Below, one piece after another: positions 35,095 through 43,213 of a stretch of 64,000 nucleotides of DNA. Each line of letters begins with the position of its first letter. Positions within the stretch are counted from its first letter, which is position 1. The stretch spans positions 744,001 through 808,000 of the forward strand of contig CP179201.1 in NCBI GenBank assembly GCA_051201605.1, read 5' to 3'. Origin of the DNA: CABZJG01 sp902512685. Lineage in GTDB: Bacteria > Pseudomonadota > Alphaproteobacteria > Rhodobacterales > Rhodobacteraceae. A program made the translations under genes and the position numbers. A model generated the notes under the pieces. The model made no database searches. It saw only the letters and a list, made by a program, of their open reading frames with translations, and was not told the DNA's origin.

Positions 35095-35237
35095 CGCTGG
35101 GCATGATGATCGCCTGTACTATTACAACGATTTACGACCCCGTGCGGATGTCCGAGGCCTATAGCATCTTGATGGCTAAGTACCTAGCATTGTCGGGTCT
35201 GGTGGGCGCTTACTTCGCGCGGGATGGGAAGAATTAA
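35095..35237 (+). pseudogene. Holin-like phage membrane protein remnant (copy A)
   Basis: Encodes 'MMIACTITTIYDPVRMSEAY' and 'YLALSGLVGAYFARDGKN', stop; about 80% identical to copy B at 32312. Joined at its 5' side to the AzlC fragment. Directly after its stop lies an opposite-strand NTF2-like gene, then the 'MIGQ' phage stub. Confidence 0.55.
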
Positions 35238-35564
35238 TTAACGAAGTCGAGTTGGAATAGGTGATCTTTTAACTATGGATCGCCAAGTTAAACCATCTTT
35301 TTTTAGGTTGATGCGGACAACAAGTTCATCGCCGTCTATCCATTTTGTCTCCATAACGTGATCATTCTCATGGACTAATTCGATGGTTTGCCAATCCAGC
35401 TTGCCTTGTTCCATTAGCTCATCAATGGAAGCGCAAAACTCATCGCGGGTTACCAAATCCGTCTCACGGACAAACATAAATTCTTCATGAAAACAACTTT
35501 TAAAAGCAACGGGGTCCCATTTTTCTGCGGCAAAAATTTCTCTTGTTCTGGCAAAACTGGTCAT
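35238..35564 (-). CDS. NTF2/SnoaL-like small protein
   Basis: 108 residues: 'KSCFHEEFMFVRETDLVTRD', 'LVHENDHVMETKWIDGDELV' and 'INLKKDGLTWRSIVKRSP'. It shares the pattern of the relatives at 26349 and 31268. GAGGATG precedes the ATG. It occupies the junction between the holin-like gene end (35237) and the 'MIGQ' phage gene start (35638), the same junction that holds a Dabb-like gene in the other copy (31937-32312). Confidence 0.7.
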   Translation of the reverse strand: MTSFARTREIFAAEKWDPVAFKSCFHEEFMFVRETDLVTRDEFCASIDELMEQGKLDWQTIELVHENDHVMETKWIDGDELVVRINLKKDGLTWRSIVKRSPIPTRLR

Positions 35565-35637
35565 CTGTTCATCCTCTAATTTGCATTTATCAAAACCGTA
35601 TCCACCCCCCTCTTAAAAATCAACGAAAGGTAGGCTG

Positions 35638-35752
35638 ATGATCGGACAAATACTTGGATCGCTTGGCGGTCTGGCGAAGTCGTACATCGATGCGAAAACC
35701 ACCGTTAAAATCACAGAAGCGGAAATCAAAAAGAAGCCGAATATGACAGATA
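35638..35752 (+). pseudogene. 'MIGQ' phage gene 5' stub, second copy
   Basis: ATGATCGGACAAATACTTGG starts a frame reading 'MIGQILGSLGGLAKSYIDAK' and 'TTVKITEAEIKKK', then diverges and stops. Nearly identical to the 5' part of the remnant at 31936. Confidence 0.6.
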
Positions 35753-35819
35753 TGACAAGTATGGCAGCTATTGCGCTATAAGCTTGTTTTCCTTTTTTAC
35801 CACCAAGCCCAAACGGCCG

Positions 35820-35932
35820 TCAATGCATGGCTAAAGCAGTACAATCACATCCGCCCTCACCAAGCCCTAAACATGAGACCGCCAGTTCCAGAAACTCTAT
35901 TGAAAAATGGTACATAATTTGGGGGCTGGACA
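35820..35932 (+). pseudogene. IS3-family OrfB 3' end remnant (3)
   Basis: Encodes 'NAWLKQYNHIRPHQALNMRP' to the normal stop, then the IS end TTTGGGGGCTGGACA. It begins at the same codons as the remnant at 746. Immediately after the IS end lies a 5'-truncated permease. Confidence 0.75.
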
Positions 35933-35936
35933 GTTC

Positions 35937-36490
35937 TAGGAGTTGAGTTATCGAATGCCAAACTCTTCTCAATAATAATTATCGGTGTTTCATTAATAAG
36001 CTTGGCTTTCGGTCAAAAATCTCATGGTCAAAAACGGCACAGTGCGTCGACATTAGCCCTAATTACGGGACTATTTATCGCCTCTTATTCTCTGATAGAT
36101 GGCCTTGGTGCCCGTCTCGCTGGGTCATCACTTGGATTTTTTTGTCTTTTGGCCATAGGGAATGGCTTTTTGATGGTAGCCTATCTCGCCTGGAATGCTC
36201 CCAAAACACTTAAGAACCTGCCCCATTATGGACTGTCACATTTACTAATCGGGGGAACCGGATCATTTACAGTTTACGCGCTGGTAATTTGGGCCTTCAC
36301 AAAAGCCCCAATTGCTTTAGTGGCAGCTTTAAGGGAGACTAGCATTGTATTTGCTTTTTTCATGGGCGTTTTCTTTTTAAAAGAACCGCCAAGTCTCATC
36401 AAATTAATTGCTTCTACCGCCATCTTGATGGGTGTGGTGCTGTTACATACTTCAAAATATAAGCAGCAATTAAACAAATTTTCTCTTTGA
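35937..36490 (+). pseudogene. EamA/DMT permease, 3' part
   Basis: The frame is open from the IS3 end: 'LGVELSNAKLFSIIIIGVSL', then 'SYSLIDGLGARLAGSSLGFF' and 'KAPIALVAALRETSIVFAFF', ending at 36490. This is the C-terminal EamA repeat plus the end of the first; the N-terminus was lost at the IS3 junction. A 162-residue product from an internal start is possible but would be half a transporter. Confidence 0.7.
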
Positions 36491-36520
36491 GGCTACCGAG
36501 CTTTAAACTAAAATTGTGCC

Positions 36521-37447
36521 ATGCAGGTATTAGCTAAGCGTTTACTAACACGGCCTTTGATTGACGCCAGAATGGATGCGCGCTTGGGAGGTAACGTGAA
36601 TGGCCCTTCGCTGATAAAAATGCCCGTTTGGTTGAAAAGCCGAAAAGCCGAATATTATCTCTATTTTTCTCATCACTGTGGAGATCATATTCGGCTCGCT
36701 TTTGCCAATAAGCTAACAGGACCTTGGACAGTCTATGTAGGAGGTGTTTTGAGGCTATCGGACACCCCTTTTGCTCAGCAAAAACCCGATGTACCCGAGC
36801 CACGATGGGCGGTAGAACGAGGTGTTTCGGGTCTTTATCCGCATATAGCATCTCCCGATGTTCATATTGACCATCATCGTTGTGAACTGAAAATGTACTT
36901 TCACGGGCTTGATCAGGACGGAGAACAAAGGAGCCTTACTGCAACTTCAAAAGACGGATTGACTTGGAAAGTCCACCCCAAGCGTATCGAACAAACTTAT
37001 TTGCGTGCCTTTAGGTACAAAAGTAAGACATATGCAATTGCTCTGGGAGGCGAAGTTCTGCGTGAGTCCGAAAATGGTGTGTTCCAAACAGGCGGATGGA
37101 TTTTTCCAACCGAACACCGTCATTCTGCAGTTTTTGTTAAAGGCAATATGCTACATGTCATTTGGTCTCGAGTTGGCGATGCTCCCGAAAGCTTACTGCA
37201 TTCGGCTATAGACTTAAATCAGCCATGGAAAAGGTGGGCCATTAGTCAGACGAAAATAATATTGAAACCAGAGCTAATTTGGGAAGGTTCAAACCACCCA
37301 CTCCGCAAATCTGATCTGGGCATGGCGCGATCAGATGAATGTGCTCTACGGGATCCTTGCGTATTTCAAACTGAACAAAAGACTTATCTGATTTACACGG
37401 GTGCTGGAGAGGCTGCACTGGGGATTGCAGAGCTTTTTGGTGTTTGA
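36521..37447 (+). CDS. Beta-propeller protein, GH43/GH32-like
   Basis: 308 residues with repeated blade motifs resembling five-bladed glycosidase propellers: 'GPSLIKMPVWLKSRKAEYYL', 'LYFSHHCGDHIRLAFANKLT', 'SPDVHIDHHRCELKMYFHG' and 'DPCVFQTEQKTYLIYTGAGE'. No signal peptide, so cytosolic. The family includes arabinanases, fructosidases and glycoside phosphorylases, but catalytic acids cannot be placed with confidence, so enzymatic activity is a guess. It starts 30 bases after the permease fragment. Confidence 0.6.
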   Translation: MQVLAKRLLTRPLIDARMDARLGGNVNGPSLIKMPVWLKSRKAEYYLYFSHHCGDHIRLAFANKLTGPWTVYVGGVLRLSDTPFAQQKPDVPEPRWAVERGVSGLYPHIASPDVHIDHHRCELKMYFHGLDQDGEQRSLTATSKDGLTWKVHPKRIEQTYLRAFRYKSKTYAIALGGEVLRESENGVFQTGGWIFPTEHRHSAVFVKGNMLHVIWSRVGDAPESLLHSAIDLNQPWKRWAISQTKIILKPELIWEGSNHPLRKSDLGMARSDECALRDPCVFQTEQKTYLIYTGAGEAALGIAELFGV

Positions 37448-37562
37448 ACGAGATCACCCTTAGCTTACGCGTTTGGCATCTGTACTTTAACGCGCTACGG
37501 CAAAAACTGACCAAGTGGTCCCAAAAGCGGTCCTTAGCCACAAAAAGAAGCTTTTTGATCTA

Positions 37563-37809
37563 GCTTGTGAATTTAGGGCCAAACCAGCGCCACCAGTACC
37601 GGGCAGATCCATAACTTACGTCCACCCTGCGTTCATTAAACAAGTCTTCTACGTTCCTCAGTGAGAGCGGAAATCTCACATACAGCATTACTGCAAGTTG
37701 GATGATCGCTGGACTGGTTGTGAATTAGCGAAAGGAAACTTGATTGGGCCTAGCTGGGTAGCTAATTGCCGAGTCTATTGTGGGCAAAGTGGTTTATCCT
37801 GACAGTGCC
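37563..37809 (-). pseudogene. IS6-family 5' end with transposase stub (b)
   Basis: Terminal repeat GGCACTGTCAGGATAAACC at 37809 inward; then 'FTTSPAIIQLAVMLYVRFPL' and 'YWWRWFGPKFTS' followed by a stop. The N-terminal part contains a stop at the 'FR*FTTS' position, so it is decayed. The DDE domain is missing. Confidence 0.7.
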
Positions 37810-37925
37810 GTTTTGAACCCTAAAGCCATCTGATAGTCGATCTGAAGGTGGGTTTGATGGGTGTATCGAACCAACCCCTCGACCGGTCTGATTGTATGTT
37901 TGTAAAATTTCTTTAAAGAGATTTA

Positions 37926-38519
37926 ATGCTCGCTTTTGCAATTGTTTCACTTTTGATGTTCATCACGCCCGGACCTGGAGTATTATCACTTGCCGGGGTA
38001 GGAGCAGCATTCGGTTGGCAACATGGTCTGCGGTATATGGCTGGTCTGTTCGCAGGACATTTTCTAGTTAGCATCGCAGTGATAACAGGGTTAGCTGCAA
38101 TTATTTTAGCTGAACCAATTATACGCACGCTTCTATTATTGGTTTCTGCGGGGTTCTTGGGATACCTTGCGTTACGGATTGCTCTGGCTGGATCAAATAT
38201 TTCTTTTATCCAAATAAATGCGCCGGGATTTGTGAACGGCATGACGCTGCAGTTTATCAATCCCAAAGCTTACGCGGTGCATACAACATTTTTTACGGGC
38301 TTCGCTTTTTATCCCGATAGTTTTGTCATGGAAACGGGCCTCAAACTCATCACTATGAACGCAATCTGGATTTCTATCCACCTATGCTGGCTTTACGCTG
38401 GCTGCAAACTGAATGCGCTGAACCTTCCAGAAAAAACGCAAAAGCGCATCAACATATTTATGGCAATATGCCTCGTGGCGGTCGTCGGCATGTCCGTATG
38501 GTCAGTTTTATGGATCTAA
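37926..38519 (+). CDS. LysE-family exporter
   Basis: 197 residues, five to six hydrophobic segments. 'MFITPGPGVLSLAGVGAAFG' is the LysE/RhtB N-terminal signature, and 'LQFINPKAYAVHTTFFTGF' matches the conserved middle. Such proteins export amino acids or homoserine lactones. The N-terminus starts at ATG 37926 with AAAGAG upstream. It lies 117 bases from an IS6 end and converges with an MFS gene. Confidence 0.85.
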   Translation: MLAFAIVSLLMFITPGPGVLSLAGVGAAFGWQHGLRYMAGLFAGHFLVSIAVITGLAAIILAEPIIRTLLLLVSAGFLGYLALRIALAGSNISFIQINAPGFVNGMTLQFINPKAYAVHTTFFTGFAFYPDSFVMETGLKLITMNAIWISIHLCWLYAGCKLNALNLPEKTQKRINIFMAICLVAVVGMSVWSVLWI

Positions 38520-38572
38520 CTGAGAATTTTAAGTGTTTTGGGGTGACATATGGGTTCGTCAATTGAATGATA

Positions 38573-39763
38573 TTAATTTTTGCTCAGCTCTTTTTGAGAA
38601 AGTGAAACCAGCGCACCCAAGAGCAAAATTATAAACGCCGTAACCAAACCCATTCCTATATTGTCAAAATAGTCACCAATTAATCCAGCAACGTAAGGGC
38701 CAAGAGTTTGGGAAATAGCAAACAGAACTGTAAAAATACTTATAGAATAGGCCCACATTTCTTGGGGCAGGTTTTTCCGTGTGAAATTTGTTATAGCCCC
38801 TGGGGCCATGAACACCGAAGACCCAAAAATGACAGCAGATAATATCAAAATAGAAAATGCTGGAGACAGCAATGGAACCACCGAACCAAATGCAATGCTA
38901 CTCAAAACCATGGCCAATGGAATACCATTTCCAAATCTAGCAAAAATGGGTCTCCATAGAAAAGGTGAAATGCAAATACATAGTCCAAGGATGACCCAAA
39001 TGGTGGTGATCATTGTTGCGTCTATCGACTGGCCGGTCATCCATGCTGACAAAAATGTAAGATAAACAATATATCCAAAGCCAAAACACGCATAGCCGGC
39101 TAATTCAGGTAGCATTTTTAAAAGTCGAAATTCATTACGGGTTAATCTACTTGGTTTTGAACTTTCAATTTGCAGTGCTGACCAAATGCCGAATGGCATA
39201 AATACGATACTTAACAATCCAATAATGATCCAACAAATTGGCCACGCACTGTTTCCAACAACATCAATCAAAGTGGGAATAAATGCTCCGGAAAGAATAA
39301 TTCCCAAACCGCCACCCGTACCAAATAAAATAGCAATAGAAAGAGCGTTTAACCGTGCATTTTCTTTGAAAAGCCCAGACGCAATCGCACCTGCTGTCGA
39401 AAATGAAACTGCACCAAATGTACCCGCAAAAAAACGAAGTGCGTATTGCGCTTCTAAAGTTGGCAAAACCCCTGTCATTAAAAGAACAACGGAGGTAGTT
39501 ATAAGACCAAAGGCAAAGAGTTTTTCTGAGGCGAATTTCTGGACCAGAAACATGGTGGAGATCGCTCCCACAATATACCCAAGCGCATTGACCGTGCTTA
39601 ACCAACCAGCTTGCGCATAATTCCAATCCATTTCCGCCTGCATTGCCGGAAGCAGCAATCCATAAGCAAACCGAGCAAAGCCGTTAGTGACGGTAACTCC
39701 AAGTAGCAAGCCCAGCAAAATGAACCATTCTTTGGTGTATTTTTTGTCCAAGCGCTTATCCAT
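38573..39763 (-). CDS. MFS transporter (YbfB/YjiJ-like)
   Basis: 396 residues with twelve expected membrane segments. 'GFARFAYGLLLPAMQAEMDW' and 'YAQAGWLSTVNALGYIVGAI' are the N-terminal signature of the YbfB/YjiJ branch. It is an inner-membrane exporter or importer with unknown substrate. It converges with the LysE gene, and the two are bounded by IS6 remnants on both sides (37809 and 40080). Confidence 0.85.
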   Translation of the reverse strand: MDKRLDKKYTKEWFILLGLLLGVTVTNGFARFAYGLLLPAMQAEMDWNYAQAGWLSTVNALGYIVGAISTMFLVQKFASEKLFAFGLITTSVVLLMTGVLPTLEAQYALRFFAGTFGAVSFSTAGAIASGLFKENARLNALSIAILFGTGGGLGIILSGAFIPTLIDVVGNSAWPICWIIIGLLSIVFMPFGIWSALQIESSKPSRLTRNEFRLLKMLPELAGYACFGFGYIVYLTFLSAWMTGQSIDATMITTIWVILGLCICISPFLWRPIFARFGNGIPLAMVLSSIAFGSVVPLLSPAFSILILSAVIFGSSVFMAPGAITNFTRKNLPQEMWAYSISIFTVLFAISQTLGPYVAGLIGDYFDNIGMGLVTAFIILLLGALVSLSQKELSKN

Positions 39764-40079
39764 CCGTATCGACTTTCAAGAAAAGCAATTTGCTTTTCCA
39801 AAATCTGTTTTTCCACACTAACCAACCTTAATTGGGTTTAAAGCCTCAGCGCTAGTAGCGGTTGCCCTTCAACAGGAAGCCTCACACAGCTTGAAGCATT
39901 CATCAACCCACGCTTTTGCCGCTATCGAAGCTGCCGCGTTGCTTTTTCAGTTTTGTTTTCTGTGTAAATTTCCGTAAACACGATGGCGGTGGGTTGGAGC
40001 CATCCCACGGTGCTCTCAGTCCGACGCGCTTGAACATCAGAAGCGTTTAAATGGTAGGGGTTTATTTGTATCTGTCTCG

Positions 40080-40195
40080 CTAGCTGGATGATCTCTAAAC
40101 TATTCTTGAAATAGCGGAATGAAAGTTGATTGGGCATAGCCGCATAGCTAATTGCCGAGCTTATTGTGAGCAAGGCGGTTTATTCCGACAGTGCC
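40080..40195 (-). pseudogene. IS6-family 5' end with transposase stub (c)
   Basis: Terminal repeat GGCACTGTCGGAATAAACC at 40195 inward, then 'MPNQLSFRYFKNSLEIIQLA' codons. After 'IIQLA' the frame runs on into unrelated sequence down to 39922, giving an 83-residue chimeric frame that is not called as a gene. Confidence 0.7.
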
Positions 40196-40283
40196 GTGTC
40201 TCATCTTCATTAAAACGTATCGAGTATCTTATGCCTAACAAACATCGGCAGAGTAGTTATGAAGTTAGGCGAGCTTAGAACAA

Positions 40284-40655
40284 CTAATCTACAGGGTGGC
40301 AATACGTTGTGTTTTGCTTGGACTCTCGTACTGAAACTATGGTTCGATTAATACTAGTATAACTTGGGAACCTCTTTAGAAAGTACACAGCCGTACTATC
40401 CTCTGCCACATAAATCCTCTTTGCTTCGCTGACATTACCTTCAAGTTTATCTTCTGGGTTCACCATTACCGCTGTCTGAGTGAGCTTACCATTAGTCCAC
40501 ATAAGATTTAGTTCAGAGAGTTCTAGCCTGACATCTCCTCTCATTCGTAACCCAGCATTTGACCACGGTTTACATGTAAAGCTGTCCACTTGTGTTTCAG
40601 CCATGACGGTAATTGGCAAAAAAGATAAGAATAGTGCTACTATTAGTAATCTCAT
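40284..40655 (-). CDS. Hypothetical secreted protein, 123 aa
   Basis: The first 19 residues form a clear signal peptide ('RLLIVALFLSFLPITVMAET', cleavage after AMA-like 'VMA'). The mature part has two Cys ('SFTCKPWSN', 'TTYCHPVD') that could form a disulfide across its ends. No family is recognised. It is preceded by AAGGAGC, a strong ribosome site. Probably periplasmic. Confidence 0.65.
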   Translation of the reverse strand: MRLLIVALFLSFLPITVMAETQVDSFTCKPWSNAGLRMRGDVRLELSELNLMWTNGKLTQTAVMVNPEDKLEGNVSEAKRIYVAEDSTAVYFLKRFPSYTSINRTIVSVRESKQNTTYCHPVD

Positions 40656-40741
40656 ACTTTGCTCCTTTAAGTTTGCCCCAAAAGTAGCAGACTTTCTTAG
40701 GTTTAAAAGATAGTTTTAACCAAACATAGCGTCAGGTTTAG

Positions 40742-40800
40742 CTGCAGCTTTCGTACCGGGCAGGTTCATAACTTACGTCCACCCTGGTTCATCAAGAAAG
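40742..40800 (-). pseudogene. IS6-family internal fragment
   Basis: Shares GGGTGGACGTAAGTTATG and flanks with the IS6 stub at 37563-37809, but with a one-base deletion that breaks the frame. It abuts the dispersed hairpin repeat at 40803. Confidence 0.55.
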
Positions 40801-40802
40801 TC

Positions 40803-40995
40803 TTAGGCAGGCTGGTAAAACTCTACCAGCATCGCACTTCTAGCGGAATGCAATGGCACGGCATACAGCCAGTAATCCATCTCTAACCCCCAACCAATGT
40901 AGGTAGTGTAGGCAATGTAGGCATTTTGGAAAACTTTTCTGGGGGAATTTTCTGGGGACTTTTCGGATTTGCCTACATTGCCTACATTCCACACT
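40803..40995. repeat. Dispersed chimeric repeat with long hairpin, copy 2
   Basis: Close match to 862-1030. Contains the GTGTAGGCAATGTAGGCA arm (about 40907-40924) and the complementary arm ending near 40989, with a loop very similar to copy 1. The minus strand is open for 63 codons. The next 190 bases (minus strand, 41188-40996) are also open and end 'ARMISENAARGIFPSHKK', perhaps the end of a lost replication-type gene. Confidence 0.6.
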
Positions 40996-41404
40996 TTTTA
41001 TGACTTGGAAATATTCCTCTGGCAGCGTTTTCGGAAATCATTCTTGCCCTCAATAGGGCGCGGCTGGTTGTAATTGTCAGCAGCATACGGTCATAGGTTA
41101 ATTCACCCTCTTTTATTGATTGATTAGCATCAAGTACCGGGCTGTATGTTTCGCTTATGCCTGCCGCAGCTCCGATACGCTAAAGTTCCACGCTAGGATA
41201 TGCCGACTTAAATATCAGAGTGTTCAAGTAATTCATCATCCTTCACTTCAAAATAAAGTTGACATTATATCTGACTAAGACCGCTTTTCAAAAACAGGAC
41301 CTCACTAAGTCATTGAACAAAAAGACTACAAAAATTTTCAATCCGCGTTATTGTGGGATAAATCAATAGAGAAGTGCTTTACCAGACAGTTGAAGGACAA
41401 AAGC
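40996..41404. other. Gene-less stretch with an open remnant frame
   Basis: No intact gene. The minus strand 41188-40990 is open ('GAAAGISETYSPVLDANQSI' then 'LLTITTSRALLRARMISENA') but lacks a start and a recognised family. The last 60 bases form the leader of the gene at 41405. Confidence 0.4.
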
Positions 41405-41710
41405 ATGTCAAAAGAAATATGGACTGTGATAAAATATAAACCAAAAGAGGGTTGTGAGGACGAATTTGAAGAAGGTTTGAAAAGACTTGGGCAAATGATT
41501 GACAAGTCGAAATTAGGTCAGGAGTTTCAAAATAAATTTATTAGAATTGATAGTGGTGAGTACGTGCAAATTGTACAAATGCCGCATTTAGAATCTTTGC
41601 TTGATGGGCAAATGGACGGTTTGGAATGGTTGGATGGTGTTGATCACTTACTTGAATATTATGAAGACGGCAGTCGCACTGAAGCCTTCTCTGGTTTCAT
41701 AATAGATTAG
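41405..41710 (+). CDS. Small ferredoxin-fold-like protein, 101 aa
   Basis: ATG 41405 follows AAGGACAAAAGC. 'EIWTVIKYKPKEGCEDEFEE' and 'YVQIVQMPHLESLLDGQMDG' suggest an ABM/Dabb-type alpha-beta fold with a 'FEEGLKRLGQM' helix. It is not close to the trio at 32003-33799 but is of similar size and probable fold. It precedes the SDR at 41753 by 42 bases on the same strand and may act with it. Confidence 0.6.
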   Translation: MSKEIWTVIKYKPKEGCEDEFEEGLKRLGQMIDKSKLGQEFQNKFIRIDSGEYVQIVQMPHLESLLDGQMDGLEWLDGVDHLLEYYEDGSRTEAFSGFIID

Positions 41711-41752
41711 AATTGCCCCTTAGATGGCTAACAAAGACTTGGAGGTACGAAA

Positions 41753-42670
41753 ATGACAAAAATTGCAATAGTAACTGGGGCGTCCAGGGGATTTGGACGA
41801 GGTACCGCTCGCGTTTTAGCTACTGAGGGTGCTTATAAGGTTTATGCCACCGCAAGAACAAAATCTGCGTTGGAAAGTCTAAAAAAAGAAGTAGATGACA
41901 GCACAGGCTCAGGGGAAATTATTCCAATTGTGCTAGACCAAAACGATGATGCGGCTGTTAGCAATTTTGTAGAGCGAGTAACATCGTCAGAGGAGAAAAT
42001 TGATCTTCTGGTTAACAGTGCTTATGCGGGCTTGATTGCAATGACGCCTCATTTTGGAAAGCCCTTCTGGGAACGTCCAATTTCAGTTTTTGACGGGTCG
42101 ATGAATATAGGCGTCAGAAGTTCATATGTAATGACTAAATTAGTAGCCCCAACAATGGTGAAGGCCAAAAATGGTCTGATTGTTCAGATTTCTAGTTGGG
42201 GCGGGTTCACCTATGTTTTCGATGTAGGATACGGTGTTGCACATGCCGCTATGGACCGTTTGAGCTTCGATATGGCAACCGAATTGCAAGAGCATAATGT
42301 TCGTGCAGTCACCCTACATCCCTCAGGGGGCCAAACCGAGGTCACAGAATTTCCAGATGGAGAAACTCCCTCTTATGTAGGCCGATCCATCTTGGCTTTG
42401 TCCGACAAAGCTGATGATAATTTTCTCAAAAAAGCTAATGGTAAAACCTTGTTCACGGCTGAATTGGCTAATCAGTTTGGGTTTTCTGAAGATGGTGATA
42501 ACGGTCACGTATTGAATCAAGCTAGATTAGAGGGATTAAAGCCCTTCAAAGAGATTAGTGCTACTCGCCTAGCGCAATACAATCTTGAAGCGGCTCTCCC
42601 CAAAGCATCCGACACGAATAACTTGGAATTTGCAGGCCTCTTTCCCGGAGCAAAAAACTTCAAAACTTAA
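41753..42670 (+). CDS. SDR-family protein (DHRS1-like) with Lys-to-His change
   Basis: 305 residues. 'IVTGASRGFGRGTARVLATE' binds NAD(P), and 'LLVNSAYAG' and 'IVQISSWGGF' (Ser) follow. The active-site tetrad normally ends YxxxK, but here the text is 'YGVAHAAMDR': His stands where DHRS1-type proteins have Lys ('YGVGK'). The length and C-terminal extension fit the DHRS1 branch. Activity may be altered or lost. GGAGGTACGAAA gives a strong ribosome site. The gene lies between IS6 debris. Confidence 0.8.
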   Translation: MTKIAIVTGASRGFGRGTARVLATEGAYKVYATARTKSALESLKKEVDDSTGSGEIIPIVLDQNDDAAVSNFVERVTSSEEKIDLLVNSAYAGLIAMTPHFGKPFWERPISVFDGSMNIGVRSSYVMTKLVAPTMVKAKNGLIVQISSWGGFTYVFDVGYGVAHAAMDRLSFDMATELQEHNVRAVTLHPSGGQTEVTEFPDGETPSYVGRSILALSDKADDNFLKKANGKTLFTAELANQFGFSEDGDNGHVLNQARLEGLKPFKEISATRLAQYNLEAALPKASDTNNLEFAGLFPGAKNFKT

Positions 42671-42719
42671 GAATGTAGCTAGTAAGCCGAATAAATTTAC
42701 GTCTTTGAATGACAGTGAG

Positions 42720-42775
42720 GGCGCTGCCAGAATAAACCGCCTTGCCCACGCGAGGTCTAGCAATTAGCTGTGCGG
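42720..42775 (+). mobile_element. IS6-family left end, short (d)
   Basis: GGCGCTGCCAGAATAAACC followed by the conserved leader to GCAATTAGCT, then unrelated sequence. No transposase codons remain. The outer edge faces the SDR gene, 50 bases away. Confidence 0.6.
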
Positions 42776-42916
42776 TTCAATTTCCATGACCGCGAGAGCA
42801 TTAGTTTGTATTCAGAAGCAAACGTAATATGCCCTCTTCTTTCTATTCGCATTAATCCATAAGGCCATATAAAAAAGTTAAGGGCACTAATTTAGGGGGG
42901 TAAGGACACCTACGCT

Positions 42917-43213
42917 TTAAACCGAAACATTTGCCAAAACTTTTTCGCGCGTTGTAGCTATCTTTGGTTCATCCATCGTAACGGATCCGCGCTTTAAGGT
43001 GTAAAACTGATCTGCCAGTTCATAGGCAAAATCAAAATACTGCTCGACCAGCACAATGGCCATATCGCCACTGTCTTTAAGATGTTTTATCACCTTGCCA
43101 ATCTGGGCAATGATGTTGGGCTGTATGCCCTCTGTTGATTCATCTAAAATCAACACCTTTGGCTGGGTAATCAATGCCCGAGCAATTGCAAGTTGCTGTT
43201 GTTGTTGTGAGCG
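42917..43213 (-). pseudogene. UrtE-like ABC ATPase, 3' fragment
   Basis: The frame from the IS481 junction reads 'QQQQLAIARALITQPKVLIL', 'DESTEGIQPNIIAQIGKVIK', 'AIVLVEQYFDFAYELADQFY' to a stop. The signature end, Walker B and H-loop-region of a urea-type (UrtE) or branched-chain ATPase are present; the Walker A half is missing. The usual DEPTEG is DESTEG here. The rest of a urt operon is not in the window. Confidence 0.75.

Noticed and set aside
39922..40173. 83-residue protein from the IS6 stub
   Set aside because: It starts inside IS6 sequence and runs into unrelated DNA; likely a chance fusion frame.
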